In this document: piece by piece, positions 26,175-34,714 of the stretch
How positions within the stretch are numbered: position 1 is the stretch's first letter
Layout of the letters: every line of letters begins with the position of its first letter
Position numbers and translations under genes: made by a program
The notes under the pieces: model-generated
The model's database searches: none
The model's input: the letters and a program-made list of their open reading frames with translations, nothing else
Told to the model about the DNA's origin: nothing
Assembly: GCF_036421915.1 (NCBI RefSeq)
Contig: NZ_JAZGOM010000001.1
DNA length: 64,000 bases
Source: Georgenia_A wangjunii
GTDB taxonomy: Bacteria > Actinomycetota > Actinomycetes > Actinomycetales > Actinomycetaceae
Reading direction: 5' to 3' (one strand)

Positions 26175-27535
26175 CCGACACCTACCTCGACCTCGTGCGC
26201 GGTGGCGCACCCCGGTCGATCGCCAAGAAGCTCGGCCTGCCGCAGCCCGTGGGGCTGCGCCGCACGGACGCGTCCGCGCCGGACGAGCCGCTCGTCGTGG
26301 GTCCCGTCCTCGTCCTGGGCGACGCCGCCTCCCGGGCCGCGGCCGACGACGTGGCCCACGGCCTCCTCGAGTGGGACCTCGACGTCCGCCGCGACCCCCA
26401 CCTCCCGGACCACCAGCGGTGGGGGGCGGTCCTCCTCGTCCTCACGGAGATCGAGGCGCCCGGGCAGCTCGGCGACCCCGCTCTCGGGCTCGGCGAGGTG
26501 CTGCGCCGCCTCGCACCCTCGGGCCGGGTCGTCACGCTCTCCCGGGCACCGCAGGCCGATGACGCCCCCACGCTGGCGGCCGTGCGCCGTGGCATCGACG
26601 GTTTCCTCCGGTCGGTGGCGAAGGAGCTGCGCGCCGGCGCCACGGGGAACGGGCTCGTCCTCGGCGACGGGGTGCCGGTGACGGCGCCCTCGGTGCGCGG
26701 GGGCCTACGCTTCCTGCTCTCGGCCCGCTCGGCCTTCGTCAGCGGCCAGCTCCTGCGGGTCGACTCCGCGGCGGGGCACGAGCCGGCCGACTGGGTGCGC
26801 CCGCTCACGGGCCAGGTCGCGGTCGTCACCGGCGCCGCCCGCGGCATCGGTGCGGCGATCGCCCGCGTCCTCGCCCGTGACGGCGCCCGCGTCGTCGGCA
26901 TCGACGTCCCGGCGGCTGGTGACGCGCTGAGCGAGGTGATGAACGAGGTGCGGGGCAGCGCCCTCCAGCTCGACATCACCGCCTCCGACGCCGCCGAGCG
27001 GATCCTCGCGCACACCCGCCAGCGGTACGGCTCGATCGACGTCGTCGTCCACAACGCCGGCATCCTGCGGGACAAGCTCCTCGCCAACATGACGACGGAC
27101 CGCTGGAACGACCTCCTCGCGGTCAACCTCCTCGCCCCCCTGCGGATGAACGACACGTTCACCCGGCCCGGGACGCTCGGCCCGGCGCCACGGATCCTCG
27201 CGCTGGCGTCGACGTCGGGCATCGCGGGCAACCGCGGGCAGACGAACTACGCGGCGGCCAAGGCCGGGATCATCGGCATGGTCCAGGCGCTCGCCCCGCG
27301 CATGACCGAGCTCGGCGGGACGGCGAACGCCGTCGCACCTGGTTTCATCGAGACGGACATGACCGCACGCATCCCGACGGTCGCGCGGCAGATCGCGCGC
27401 CGGGCGAACTCCCTCCAGCAGGGCGGGCAACCGGTCGACGTGGCGGAGACCATCGCGTTCCTCGCCTCGCCGCAGGCGGGGGGCATCAACGGGCAGACGC
27501 TGCGCGTGTGCGGCCAGAACATCGTGGGCCAGTGA
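26171..27535 (+). CDS. fabG: 3-oxoacyl reductase, high-molecular-weight FabG (FabG4-like)
   Basis: 454 residues: an N-terminal flavodoxin-like Rossmann domain without catalytic residues (about 1-205) and a C-terminal short-chain reductase domain. In the latter: TGAARGIGAAIARVLA (NAD(P) glycines, about 221-236), HNAGILRD (about 294-301), active-site Ser in ALASTSGIAGNRGQ and YxxxK in TNYAAAKAGI (about 357-366), then APGFIETDM. The same length and two-domain layout define mycobacterial FabG4. It should reduce 3-oxoacyl-CoA or ACP, or oxidise the 3-hydroxy form, between MaoC and thiolase. GTG start overlaps the thiolase stop by 4 bases, and its own stop overlaps the maoC start by one base. Confidence 0.93.
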   Translation: MTDTYLDLVRGGAPRSIAKKLGLPQPVGLRRTDASAPDEPLVVGPVLVLGDAASRAAADDVAHGLLEWDLDVRRDPHLPDHQRWGAVLLVLTEIEAPGQLGDPALGLGEVLRRLAPSGRVVTLSRAPQADDAPTLAAVRRGIDGFLRSVAKELRAGATGNGLVLGDGVPVTAPSVRGGLRFLLSARSAFVSGQLLRVDSAAGHEPADWVRPLTGQVAVVTGAARGIGAAIARVLARDGARVVGIDVPAAGDALSEVMNEVRGSALQLDITASDAAERILAHTRQRYGSIDVVVHNAGILRDKLLANMTTDRWNDLLAVNLLAPLRMNDTFTRPGTLGPAPRILALASTSGIAGNRGQTNYAAAKAGIIGMVQALAPRMTELGGTANAVAPGFIETDMTARIPTVARQIARRANSLQQGGQPVDVAETIAFLASPQAGGINGQTLRVCGQNIVGQ

Positions 27536-28470
27536 TGGGCCCCGACCACCCGGCGGCCCGCGAGGAGCGCCTCGACGAGATGCCGTCGCTCGCGCGCCTG
27601 TACTCGAAGGCGCTCGGCCGGTCCGCCTCGCTCGTGCTCGCCTCCCGGCGCCCGGCCGGCGGCGCCGTGCCGGACGTCGCGTACGTCGTCGAGGGCGTCC
27701 GGGCGGACCCGGCCGGCCTCGCCGCCTACGAGGAGCTGCTCGGTGAGCCGGGAACCGACGTGCTCCCGCCCGGGTACGTCCACGTCCTCGCGTTCCCCCT
27801 CGCCATGGCGCTCATGGTGCGCCCGGACTTCCCGCTGCCCGTCCTCGGGCTCGTCCACGTCGAGAACCGCGTGGTCCAGCGGCGCGCGCTCCACCTCGAG
27901 GACGTCCTCACCGTCCGCGCCTGGGCGGAGCCGCTGCGCCCCCACCGGCGCGGGACGCAGGTGGACCTCGTCGTCGACGTGAGCGTCGGCACCGAGCGCG
28001 TCTGGCAGGGCACGTCGACCTACCTCGCCAAGCACCCCTCGCGTGATCAGGCAGGAGCGCCGCCCGCCCCCGACACCACCTCCGCTGCACCCCTCTCGCG
28101 TGATCATGCAGAAGTGCCGCGAGCGCAGGCCGGGCCGACGGCGGTGTGGCGGCTGGGCTCGGACACCGGCAAGCGCTACGCCAGCGTCTCGGGCGACCGG
28201 AACCCCATCCACGTCTCGCGCCTCGGAGCGAGGGCGTTCGGCTTCCCGCGGCCGATCGCCCACGGCATGTACACCGCGGCGCGCGCGCTCGCGACCATCG
28301 GGCGTGCTCGCGGCGAGGCCTTCACGTGGGAGGTGAGCTTCGCCAAGCCGGTGCTCCTGCCCTCACGCGTCGCCCTCGACGTCACCGAGACCGGCGGCGG
28401 CCACGCGTTCACCGCCACCCGGCACGGGCGCGACACGGTCCACCTCACCGGGAGCGTGCGGCCGCTCTGA
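27535..28470 (+). CDS. MaoC-type enoyl-CoA hydratase (HtdX-like), with repeat DNA in its linker
   Basis: 311 residues, two hot-dog halves. The N-terminal half (about 1-165) is the degenerate dehydratase-like domain with PPGYVHVLAFPLAMALM; the C-terminal half has the hydratase motif SVSGDRNPIHVSRLGARAFG (about 220-239) with the catalytic Asp and His and IAHGMYTAAR. Expected to hydrate enoyl-CoA or dehydrate 3-hydroxyacyl-CoA, beside FabG. The linker (about 165-200) is encoded by two copies of a dispersed repeat (28033-28063 and 28087-28126) and reads HPSRDQAG and PLSRDHAEVP. Start at 27535 (TGATG with the fabG stop); GTG at 27532 is an equal choice. Confidence 0.88.
   Translation: MGPDHPAAREERLDEMPSLARLYSKALGRSASLVLASRRPAGGAVPDVAYVVEGVRADPAGLAAYEELLGEPGTDVLPPGYVHVLAFPLAMALMVRPDFPLPVLGLVHVENRVVQRRALHLEDVLTVRAWAEPLRPHRRGTQVDLVVDVSVGTERVWQGTSTYLAKHPSRDQAGAPPAPDTTSAAPLSRDHAEVPRAQAGPTAVWRLGSDTGKRYASVSGDRNPIHVSRLGARAFGFPRPIAHGMYTAARALATIGRARGEAFTWEVSFAKPVLLPSRVALDVTETGGGHAFTATRHGRDTVHLTGSVRPL
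28033..28063 (+). repeat. GTGATCATGCAG-family repeat, copy A, inside maoC
   Basis: CACCCCTCGCGTGATCAGGC and the bases after it match copy B 54 bases downstream, with a 2-base deletion and a few changes. It is translated as part of the interdomain linker. Confidence 0.6.
28087..28126 (+). repeat. GTGATCATGCAG-family repeat, copy B, inside maoC
   Basis: Contains CCCCTCTCGCGTGATCATGC followed by AGAAGTGCC. The inverted sequence at 32288-32314, outside any gene, matches over 27 of about 29 positions. A TGATCA palindrome is at the centre of the core. Confidence 0.75.
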
Positions 28471-28530
28471 GCGGTCCGCCCGGGCTTGGTCGAGCGGACG
28501 GGAGGCCGGCGGGCCCCGTCCGCCCGACCG

Positions 28531-28654
28531 TTGTCCACAGCATTTCTCCACAGCCCTGTGCACATACTCACACCACCGCCGATCCGCCTGTGGACAGGGC
28601 CGGCGGCGCCCACGCACGCGTCCAGCGCCGGGTTGCCGATCCGCCTGTGGACAA
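28531..28654. other. Cluster of DnaA-box-like nonamers
   Basis: Within 124 non-coding bases: TTGTCCACA at 28531-28539 (+), TTCTCCACA at 28544-28552 (+), a weaker CTGTGCACA at 28556-28564, CTGTCCACA at 28589-28597 (-) and TTGTCCACA at 28646-28654 (-). Two of them match the actinobacterial DnaA box exactly. The minus-strand boxes belong to two copies of a 19-base direct repeat ending CTGTGGACA (28578-28596 and 28635-28653). There is no dnaA, dnaN or AT-rich unwinding region here, so this is not called an origin; it may titrate DnaA or be a common repeat of the genome. Confidence 0.55.
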
Positions 28655-28694
28655 CTCCACGCAGCCGTGGATCCGCGCCGTTCCCCACCCGGCA

Positions 28695-28700
28695 TAGCCT
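28695..28700 (+). promoter_or_regulatory. Leaderless-type -10 of the ABC-F gene
   Basis: TAGCCT followed by 6 bases and the ATG at 28707. No Shine-Dalgarno sequence is present, so the message probably begins at the start codon. Confidence 0.5.
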
Positions 28701-28706
28701 GGGTCC

Positions 28707-30374
28707 ATGCCAGCAACCATGCACGTCGTCGGCTACGGCGCCTCGCGCGGAGCCCGCCAGCTCTTCGCGGACCTCACGCTGACGATCGCGCCCGGGGACG
28801 TGTGGGGGCTCGTCGGTGCCAACGGCGCCGGGAAGTCCACGCTCCTCACCGCTCTGGCCGGGCTCGCGACGACGGCGGAGACCGAGGGACGCGTGACGCT
28901 GGCGCCGCCGCAGGCGACGGTCGGCTACCTCGCGCAGGAGCCCGAGCGGCGGCCTGGCGAGACGGTCCTGGAGCTCCTCGAGCGCCGCACGGGCGTGACG
29001 GAGGCGAGCGCCGCCATGGACGCCGCGGCGGACGCGCTCGCCGAGCGCCCCGAGCACGCGACGACCGCCGACGCCTACACCGCCGCACTCGAGCGGTGGA
29101 TGGCCCTGGGCGGCCCGGACCTCGACGACCGGGCGGGCGCCGTCGCGGCCGACGTCGGCCTCGGCACCGACCTCGACGCCCCCATGACGACGCTGTCCGG
29201 CGGGGAGGCGGCCCGCGCCTCGCTCGCCGCCCTCCTCCTCTCGCGCTACGACGTCCTGCTCCTCGACGAGCCGACGAACGACCTCGACCTCGCCGGCCTC
29301 GACCGCCTCGAGCGCTTCGTCACGGGCTCGCGCGCGCCGGTCGTCGTCGTCAGCCACGACCGCGAGTTCCTCTCGCGCACCGTCACCGGCATCGTCGAGC
29401 TCGACCTCGCGCAGCAGCAGGTGAGCGTCTACGACGGCGGGTACGAGGCGTTCCTCGCCGAGCGGGAGGTGGCCCGGCGACACGCGCGCGAGGCGTACGA
29501 GGAGTACGCGGACCGCCGTGGCCAGCTCCTCGACCGGGTCCAGACCCAGAAGACCTGGGTGGACAAGGGTGTCCGCACGGCCCGGAAGAAGTCCGCCGAC
29601 GGCGACAAGCACATCAAGGCCCGCGCCCTGGCCCGGACCGAGAAGCAGGCCGGGAAGATCGCGGCGTCGCACCGCGCGATCGAGCGGCTCGACGAGGTCG
29701 AGGAGCCGCGCAAGGAGTGGGCGCTGGCGATGTCCATCGCGGCGGCGCCGCGCAGCGGCTCGGTCGTCGCCGTCCTCGACGCGGCGGTGGTGCGCCGTGG
29801 CTCGGGTGCAGACGCGTTCACGCTCGGCCCGCTCACCCTCCAGGTCGACTACGGCGACCGGGTCGTCATCACGGGCGCGAACGGCTCGGGCAAGTCCACG
29901 CTCCTCGCCCTCCTGCTCGGGCGCCTGCGCCCGGACGAGGGCCGCGCCTCCCTCGGCGCGAGCGTCGCCCTCGGCGAGGTCGACCAGGCCCGCGCGCTCT
30001 TCGACGGCCCCCAGCCGCTCGCGGCGACGTTCGCGGCGCTCGTGCCCGAGTGGACCGACGCGGAGGTCCGCACGCTGCTCGCCAAGTTCGGGCTCGGCGG
30101 TGAGCACGCCCTCCGCCCGGCGACCTCGCTGTCCCCGGGCGAGCGCACCCGCGCCGGCCTCGCGCTCCTCCAGGCGAAGGAGGTCAACCTCCTCGTCCTC
30201 GACGAGCCGACCAACCACCTCGACCTGCCGGCCATCGTCCAGCTCGAGCAGGCGCTCGAGTCCTACCCCGGGACGGTCCTGCTCGTCACTCACGACCGCC
30301 GGATGCTCGCAGGCGTGCGAGCCACCCGCCGGTGGGCGATCGATGGCGGCCGCCTGAGCGAGCTGCCGGTGTGA
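28707..30374 (+). CDS. ABC-F family ATPase (ribosome-associated type)
   Basis: 555-residue soluble protein with two ATP-binding domains and no membrane part, the ABC-F layout. First domain: Walker A GANGAGKST (37-45), signature LSGGEAARASL, Walker B LLLDEPTNDLDL, then SHDREFLS. A charged helical linker follows (about 250-340, the P-site tRNA interaction motif region). Second domain: GANGSGKST, LSPGERTRAGL and LVLDEPTNHLDL. ABC-F proteins act on the ribosome to relieve stalls or antibiotic binding; whether this one gives resistance cannot be seen. Leaderless start at 28707. Its 3' end overlaps that of the YceI gene by 89 bases on the other strand. Confidence 0.92.
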   Translation: MPATMHVVGYGASRGARQLFADLTLTIAPGDVWGLVGANGAGKSTLLTALAGLATTAETEGRVTLAPPQATVGYLAQEPERRPGETVLELLERRTGVTEASAAMDAAADALAERPEHATTADAYTAALERWMALGGPDLDDRAGAVAADVGLGTDLDAPMTTLSGGEAARASLAALLLSRYDVLLLDEPTNDLDLAGLDRLERFVTGSRAPVVVVSHDREFLSRTVTGIVELDLAQQQVSVYDGGYEAFLAEREVARRHAREAYEEYADRRGQLLDRVQTQKTWVDKGVRTARKKSADGDKHIKARALARTEKQAGKIAASHRAIERLDEVEEPRKEWALAMSIAAAPRSGSVVAVLDAAVVRRGSGADAFTLGPLTLQVDYGDRVVITGANGSGKSTLLALLLGRLRPDEGRASLGASVALGEVDQARALFDGPQPLAATFAALVPEWTDAEVRTLLAKFGLGGEHALRPATSLSPGERTRAGLALLQAKEVNLLVLDEPTNHLDLPAIVQLEQALESYPGTVLLVTHDRRMLAGVRATRRWAIDGGRLSELPV

Positions 30375-31092
30375 GGACGCGGTCCGGCCCCGCGGCGCGG
30401 GCGCCCGGGCTCGCAGCGCCGTCGTCCGGGCCGGCCACGACGACTGCCTGAGCGGCGGCGGCGGCGAGGGCCCCGGCAGGCGGGTCCGGCACGCCGGATG
30501 CCGCGGAGTCCGCGCCCGCGGGGGTCTCGGCCGCCGCCTCCGGGCGGACCTTGACCGCGGAGATCTCGAACTCGAGGGTGATGCGTTCGGAGACGAGGAC
30601 ACCACCTGCGTCGAGCGCCACCTGCCACTCGAGGCCCCACTCCCGCCGGTCCACCCGGCGCGTGCCCTCGAACCCCGCGCGCAGCTCGCCGTCGGCGTCC
30701 CGCTCCACCCCGCGCCGCTCGATGGGGATGGCGATCTCCTTCGTGATCCCGCGGATCGTGAGGTCGCCGACCACCATGTACATCCGGTCCTCGACCTCGT
30801 CGACCATCGTCGAGGTGAAGACGATGTCCGGGTAGCGGTCGACGTCGAAGAAGTCGGCGCTGCGCAGGTGCCCGTCGCGCTGCGGGTTGCGGGTGTCCAC
30901 ACTCGCGGACCGCAGGCGCACCGTGACGAACGAGTGGCTCGCCCCGCGGGGGTCGACGTGGATCCGCCCCTCGATGTCGTTGAACGCGCCGCGGACCTTC
31001 GTCACCATCGCGTGGCGCGCGGAGAACCCGATCCGGCTGTGCGCCGGGTCGAACAGCCAGTCCCCGGCCAGACCCGCATCGAGCTCCGCCAT
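30286..31092 (-). CDS. YceI family lipid-binding-like protein with a long low-complexity tail
   Basis: 268 residues. The YceI fold takes up about residues 8-185: WLFDPAHSRIGFSARHAMVTKVRGAF, SASVDTRNPQRDGHLRSADFFDVDRYP, ITKEIAIPIERRG and EWGLEW are typical, including the HxxxGF-like and GHLRSxDFFD motifs. No signal peptide is seen, so a cytoplasmic protein is expected; the family binds isoprenoids in a beta-barrel. The last 80 residues are Ala/Pro/Gly/Arg-rich and unlike the family; their final 29 codons lie antisense to the end of the ABC-F gene. A shift of frame that lost the original stop is possible. ATG at 31092 has GGGAG 7 bases upstream. Confidence 0.8.
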   Translation of the reverse strand: MAELDAGLAGDWLFDPAHSRIGFSARHAMVTKVRGAFNDIEGRIHVDPRGASHSFVTVRLRSASVDTRNPQRDGHLRSADFFDVDRYPDIVFTSTMVDEVEDRMYMVVGDLTIRGITKEIAIPIERRGVERDADGELRAGFEGTRRVDRREWGLEWQVALDAGGVLVSERITLEFEISAVKVRPEAAAETPAGADSAASGVPDPPAGALAAAAAQAVVVAGPDDGAASPGARAAGPDRVLTPAARSGGRHRSPTGGWLARLRASGGRE

Positions 31093-31193
31093 TGATCGCT
31101 CCCACATCTGAGGGACATACGTGGGGGAATGCTACGGATGTTACGTGATCTTCTCCACCGGTGGCGCTGACGGATCGCCCGGACCTGCTCCGC

Positions 31194-31907
31194 TCAGGCG
31201 GAGACGAGCGCGCCCAGCACGGACGTGAAGAGCGCGAGGCCGTCGGTGCCGGTGCGGGGTCCGCGGGCGCCGTCGGGGCCGAACCCGGGCTCGACGGCGT
31301 GCTCGGGGTGCGGCATGAGCCCGACGACGTTCCCGCGCTCGTTGCTGATCCCGGCGATGCCGCGCGACGAGCCGTTCGGGTTGGGGCCGAGGTAGCGGAA
31401 GACGACGCGTCCCTCGCCCTCGAGCATGTCGAGCGTGGTGGCGTCGGCGACGAATCCGCCCTCGCCGTTCTTGAGGGGGATGGTGATGGTGGCGCCCTCC
31501 GTGAGGTCACCGGTCCACGCCGTCCGCGCGTTCTCGACGCGCAGCTCCTGGTCGCGGCAGATGAACCGCTGCTCCTCGTTGCGGATGAGGGCACCCGGGA
31601 GGAGGTGCGCCTCGCACAGGACCTGGAACCCGTTGCAGATGCCGAGGACGGGCAGCCCGCCGCGGGCGGCCTCGACGACGGACGTCATGACCGGGGAGAA
31701 CCGCGCGATCGCCCCGCAGCGGAGGTAGTCCCCGTAGGAGAACCCGCCCGGGAGGATGACGGCGTCGACGCCCTGGAGGTCGGCGTCCCCGTGCCACAGG
31801 GCGACGGGCTCGCCGCCGGCGAGGCGTACCGCGCGCTGGGCGTCGCGGTCGTCGAGCGACCCGGGGAACGTGACGACGCCGACGCGCGCCCCGCTCGCGG
31901 CCCCCAT
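31194..31907 (-). CDS. purQ: Phosphoribosylformylglycinamidine synthase subunit PurQ (glutaminase)
   Basis: 237-residue class I glutamine amidotransferase that delivers ammonia to PurL. Landmarks: VGVVTFPGSLDDRDAQRAV (about 9-27), LPGGFSYGDYLRCGAIAR, the catalytic Cys in VLGICNGFQVL (about 90-100) and the His/Glu pair in LMPHPEHAVE (about 205-214). Its ATG overlaps the purS stop by one base (TGATG), so PurQ and PurS are coupled. PurL, the third partner, is 11 kb away on the same strand. Confidence 0.96.
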   Translation of the reverse strand: MGAASGARVGVVTFPGSLDDRDAQRAVRLAGGEPVALWHGDADLQGVDAVILPGGFSYGDYLRCGAIARFSPVMTSVVEAARGGLPVLGICNGFQVLCEAHLLPGALIRNEEQRFICRDQELRVENARTAWTGDLTEGATITIPLKNGEGGFVADATTLDMLEGEGRVVFRYLGPNPNGSSRGIAGISNERGNVVGLMPHPEHAVEPGFGPDGARGPRTGTDGLALFTSVLGALVSA

Positions 31908-32164
31908 CAGGCGACCTCGTCCGCGACGGCCACGCGCACGACGTCCTCGATGACCGGGTTGGACAGGAGCGTCGTGGCGGCGGCGCGGGCGGCCTCGAGC
32001 ATCTCCGCGCTGACCTCGCCGTCGACCTCGAGCTCGAAGCGCTTGCCCTGGCGGACGCCGGTGAAGTCGGCGAACCCGAGCCGCGGCAGTGCACCGGCGA
32101 CGGCCTTGCCCTGCGGATCGAGGATCTCTGGCTTGGGCATGACCTCGACGACGATTCGTCCCAT
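31907..32164 (-). CDS. purS: Phosphoribosylformylglycinamidine synthase subunit PurS
   Basis: 85-residue subunit that joins PurL and PurQ into the active FGAM synthase. Starts MGRIVVEVMPKPEILDPQGK, with the typical ALPRLGFADFTGVRQGKRFE in the middle. The ATG at 32164 has AGGAG 7 bases upstream. It is the first gene of a purS-purQ unit and is separated from purC by a 260-base gap that holds a dispersed repeat copy, so it may have its own promoter. Confidence 0.95.
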   Translation of the reverse strand: MGRIVVEVMPKPEILDPQGKAVAGALPRLGFADFTGVRQGKRFELEVDGEVSAEMLEAARAAATTLLSNPVIEDVVRVAVADEVA

Positions 32165-32287
32165 GGGTGTGCTCCTGGTCAGGCGGGTCGGGGCGGGTGC
32201 AAGTCTACCGCGCGGCGTCCGCCGCCCCGCCGCCCGTCCACGCCGCTCCCCCGCACGCGCCTCCACTCGCGGCTCTCGCGACGGGGC

Positions 32288-32314
32288 GGCACCTCTGCAT
32301 GATCACGAGAGGGG
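32288..32314 (-). repeat. GTGATCATGCAG-family repeat, copy C, between purS and purC
   Basis: Inverted relative to copies A and B in maoC. The complement reads CCCCTCTCGTGATCATGCAG and then AGGTGCC, differing from copy B only by a missing CG pair and single bases. It lies in a non-coding gap. Confidence 0.75.
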
Positions 32315-32368
32315 CTGGGGCCGGCGCGGGTCGAGGGTGCTGGGTGCGGGGGTGGGCGGTCGGTGGGG

Positions 32369-32390
32369 TCCGGATCCGGATCCGGTTCCG
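32369..32390. repeat. TCCGGA-type hexamer repeat between purS and purC
   Basis: TCCGGA twice, then TCCGGT and TTCCG, in tandem. It is short and is found close to repeat copy C; no function is suggested. Confidence 0.45.
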
Positions 32391-32424
32391 CGTCCGGGGT
32401 CGGGTCTGGGCGGAGCGGGGCGGG

Positions 32425-33330
32425 CTACGGGGTCGGCAGCGCGGGTGCCGCGCGTCCGGTGAGGCGGGTGTAGGCCTCGGCGTAGCGCTCCTGGGTGCGC
32501 AGGACGACGTCGTCGGGCAGGGGCGGGGGCGGGGCGTCACCGGCCCGGTCCCAGACCGAGTCGGGCGACGTGAGCCAGTCACGCACGAACTGCTTGTCGA
32601 AGCTGGGCTGGGCCCGGCCCACCTGCCACTGCGCCGCCGGCCAGAAACGGGAGGAGTCGGGGGTGAGGACCTCGTCGCCGAGGACGACGTCCGGGCCGCC
32701 CCGGGCGGCACCGAACTCGAGCTTGGTGTCCGCGAGGATGATGCCGCGCTCGGCCGCGACCTCGGCGGCGCGACCGTAGACGGCAAGGGTGAGGTCGCGC
32801 AGGCGGGAGGCGTGCTCCTGCCCCAGCTGGGCGGCGACGACGTCGAAGGAGACGTTCTCGTCGTGCTCCCCCACCGCCGCCTTCGTCGCCGGGGTGAAGA
32901 TCGGAGCGGGGAGGCGGGAGCCGTCCTCGAGCCCCGCGGGCAGCGGCACCCCGCACACGGTCCCGCCCGCGCGGTACTCCACGAGGCCGGAGCCCGTGAG
33001 GTAGCCGCGGGCGACGCACTCGACCGGGTACATCTCGAGCCGGCGGCACACCATCGCCCGGCCGGCGACGGCGTCGGGCACGTCGCGCGCGAGGACGTGG
33101 CTCGGGACGAGGTCCGCGAGCTGGTCGAACCACCACAGGCTCAGCTGGGTGAGGACGATGCCCTTGCCGGGGATCGGCGTCGGCAGGACGTGGTCGTAGG
33201 CGCTCACCCGGTCCGAGGCGACGACGAGGACGACGTCCTCCTCACCCTGCGCCGGCACGTACAGGTCCCGGACCTTGCCGGAGTAGACGTGCGACCACCC
33301 GGGGAGCTCGGGGGCGAGCTGCGCGTCCAT
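32425..33330 (-). CDS. purC: SAICAR synthetase
   Basis: 301-residue enzyme joining aspartate to CAIR. Motifs: HVYSGKVRDLYVP (ATP site, about 15-27), SDRVSAYDHVLPTPIPGKG (about 39-57), the family signature VECVARGYLTGSG, and LADTKLEFG (about 197-205) followed by DEVLTPDSSRFW. Length is that of the actinobacterial/yeast-like single-domain type. It begins 3 bases after the purD stop with GAGGG 7 bases before the ATG, so purD-purC form one unit. Confidence 0.96.
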   Translation of the reverse strand: MDAQLAPELPGWSHVYSGKVRDLYVPAQGEEDVVLVVASDRVSAYDHVLPTPIPGKGIVLTQLSLWWFDQLADLVPSHVLARDVPDAVAGRAMVCRRLEMYPVECVARGYLTGSGLVEYRAGGTVCGVPLPAGLEDGSRLPAPIFTPATKAAVGEHDENVSFDVVAAQLGQEHASRLRDLTLAVYGRAAEVAAERGIILADTKLEFGAARGGPDVVLGDEVLTPDSSRFWPAAQWQVGRAQPSFDKQFVRDWLTSPDSVWDRAGDAPPPPLPDDVVLRTQERYAEAYTRLTGRAAPALPTP

Positions 33331-33333
33331 CGC

Positions 33334-34599
<1,266 letters not shown>

Positions 34600-34714
34600 G
34601 GTCCGCGAGCCTACTCGCCCGTCGCGGCTGCCTGATCGCCCGGCGTCACCCGTGGACCGCACCGGACGGACGCTTGCCAACCGCGCAAGGTGCGAGGCCG
34701 ATATGGTGCGTCGT

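Noticed and set aside
28471..28706. Replication origin at the DnaA-box cluster
   Set aside because: No dnaA, dnaN, rpmH or gyrB gene is near and there is no AT-rich unwinding segment, so only a box cluster is claimed.
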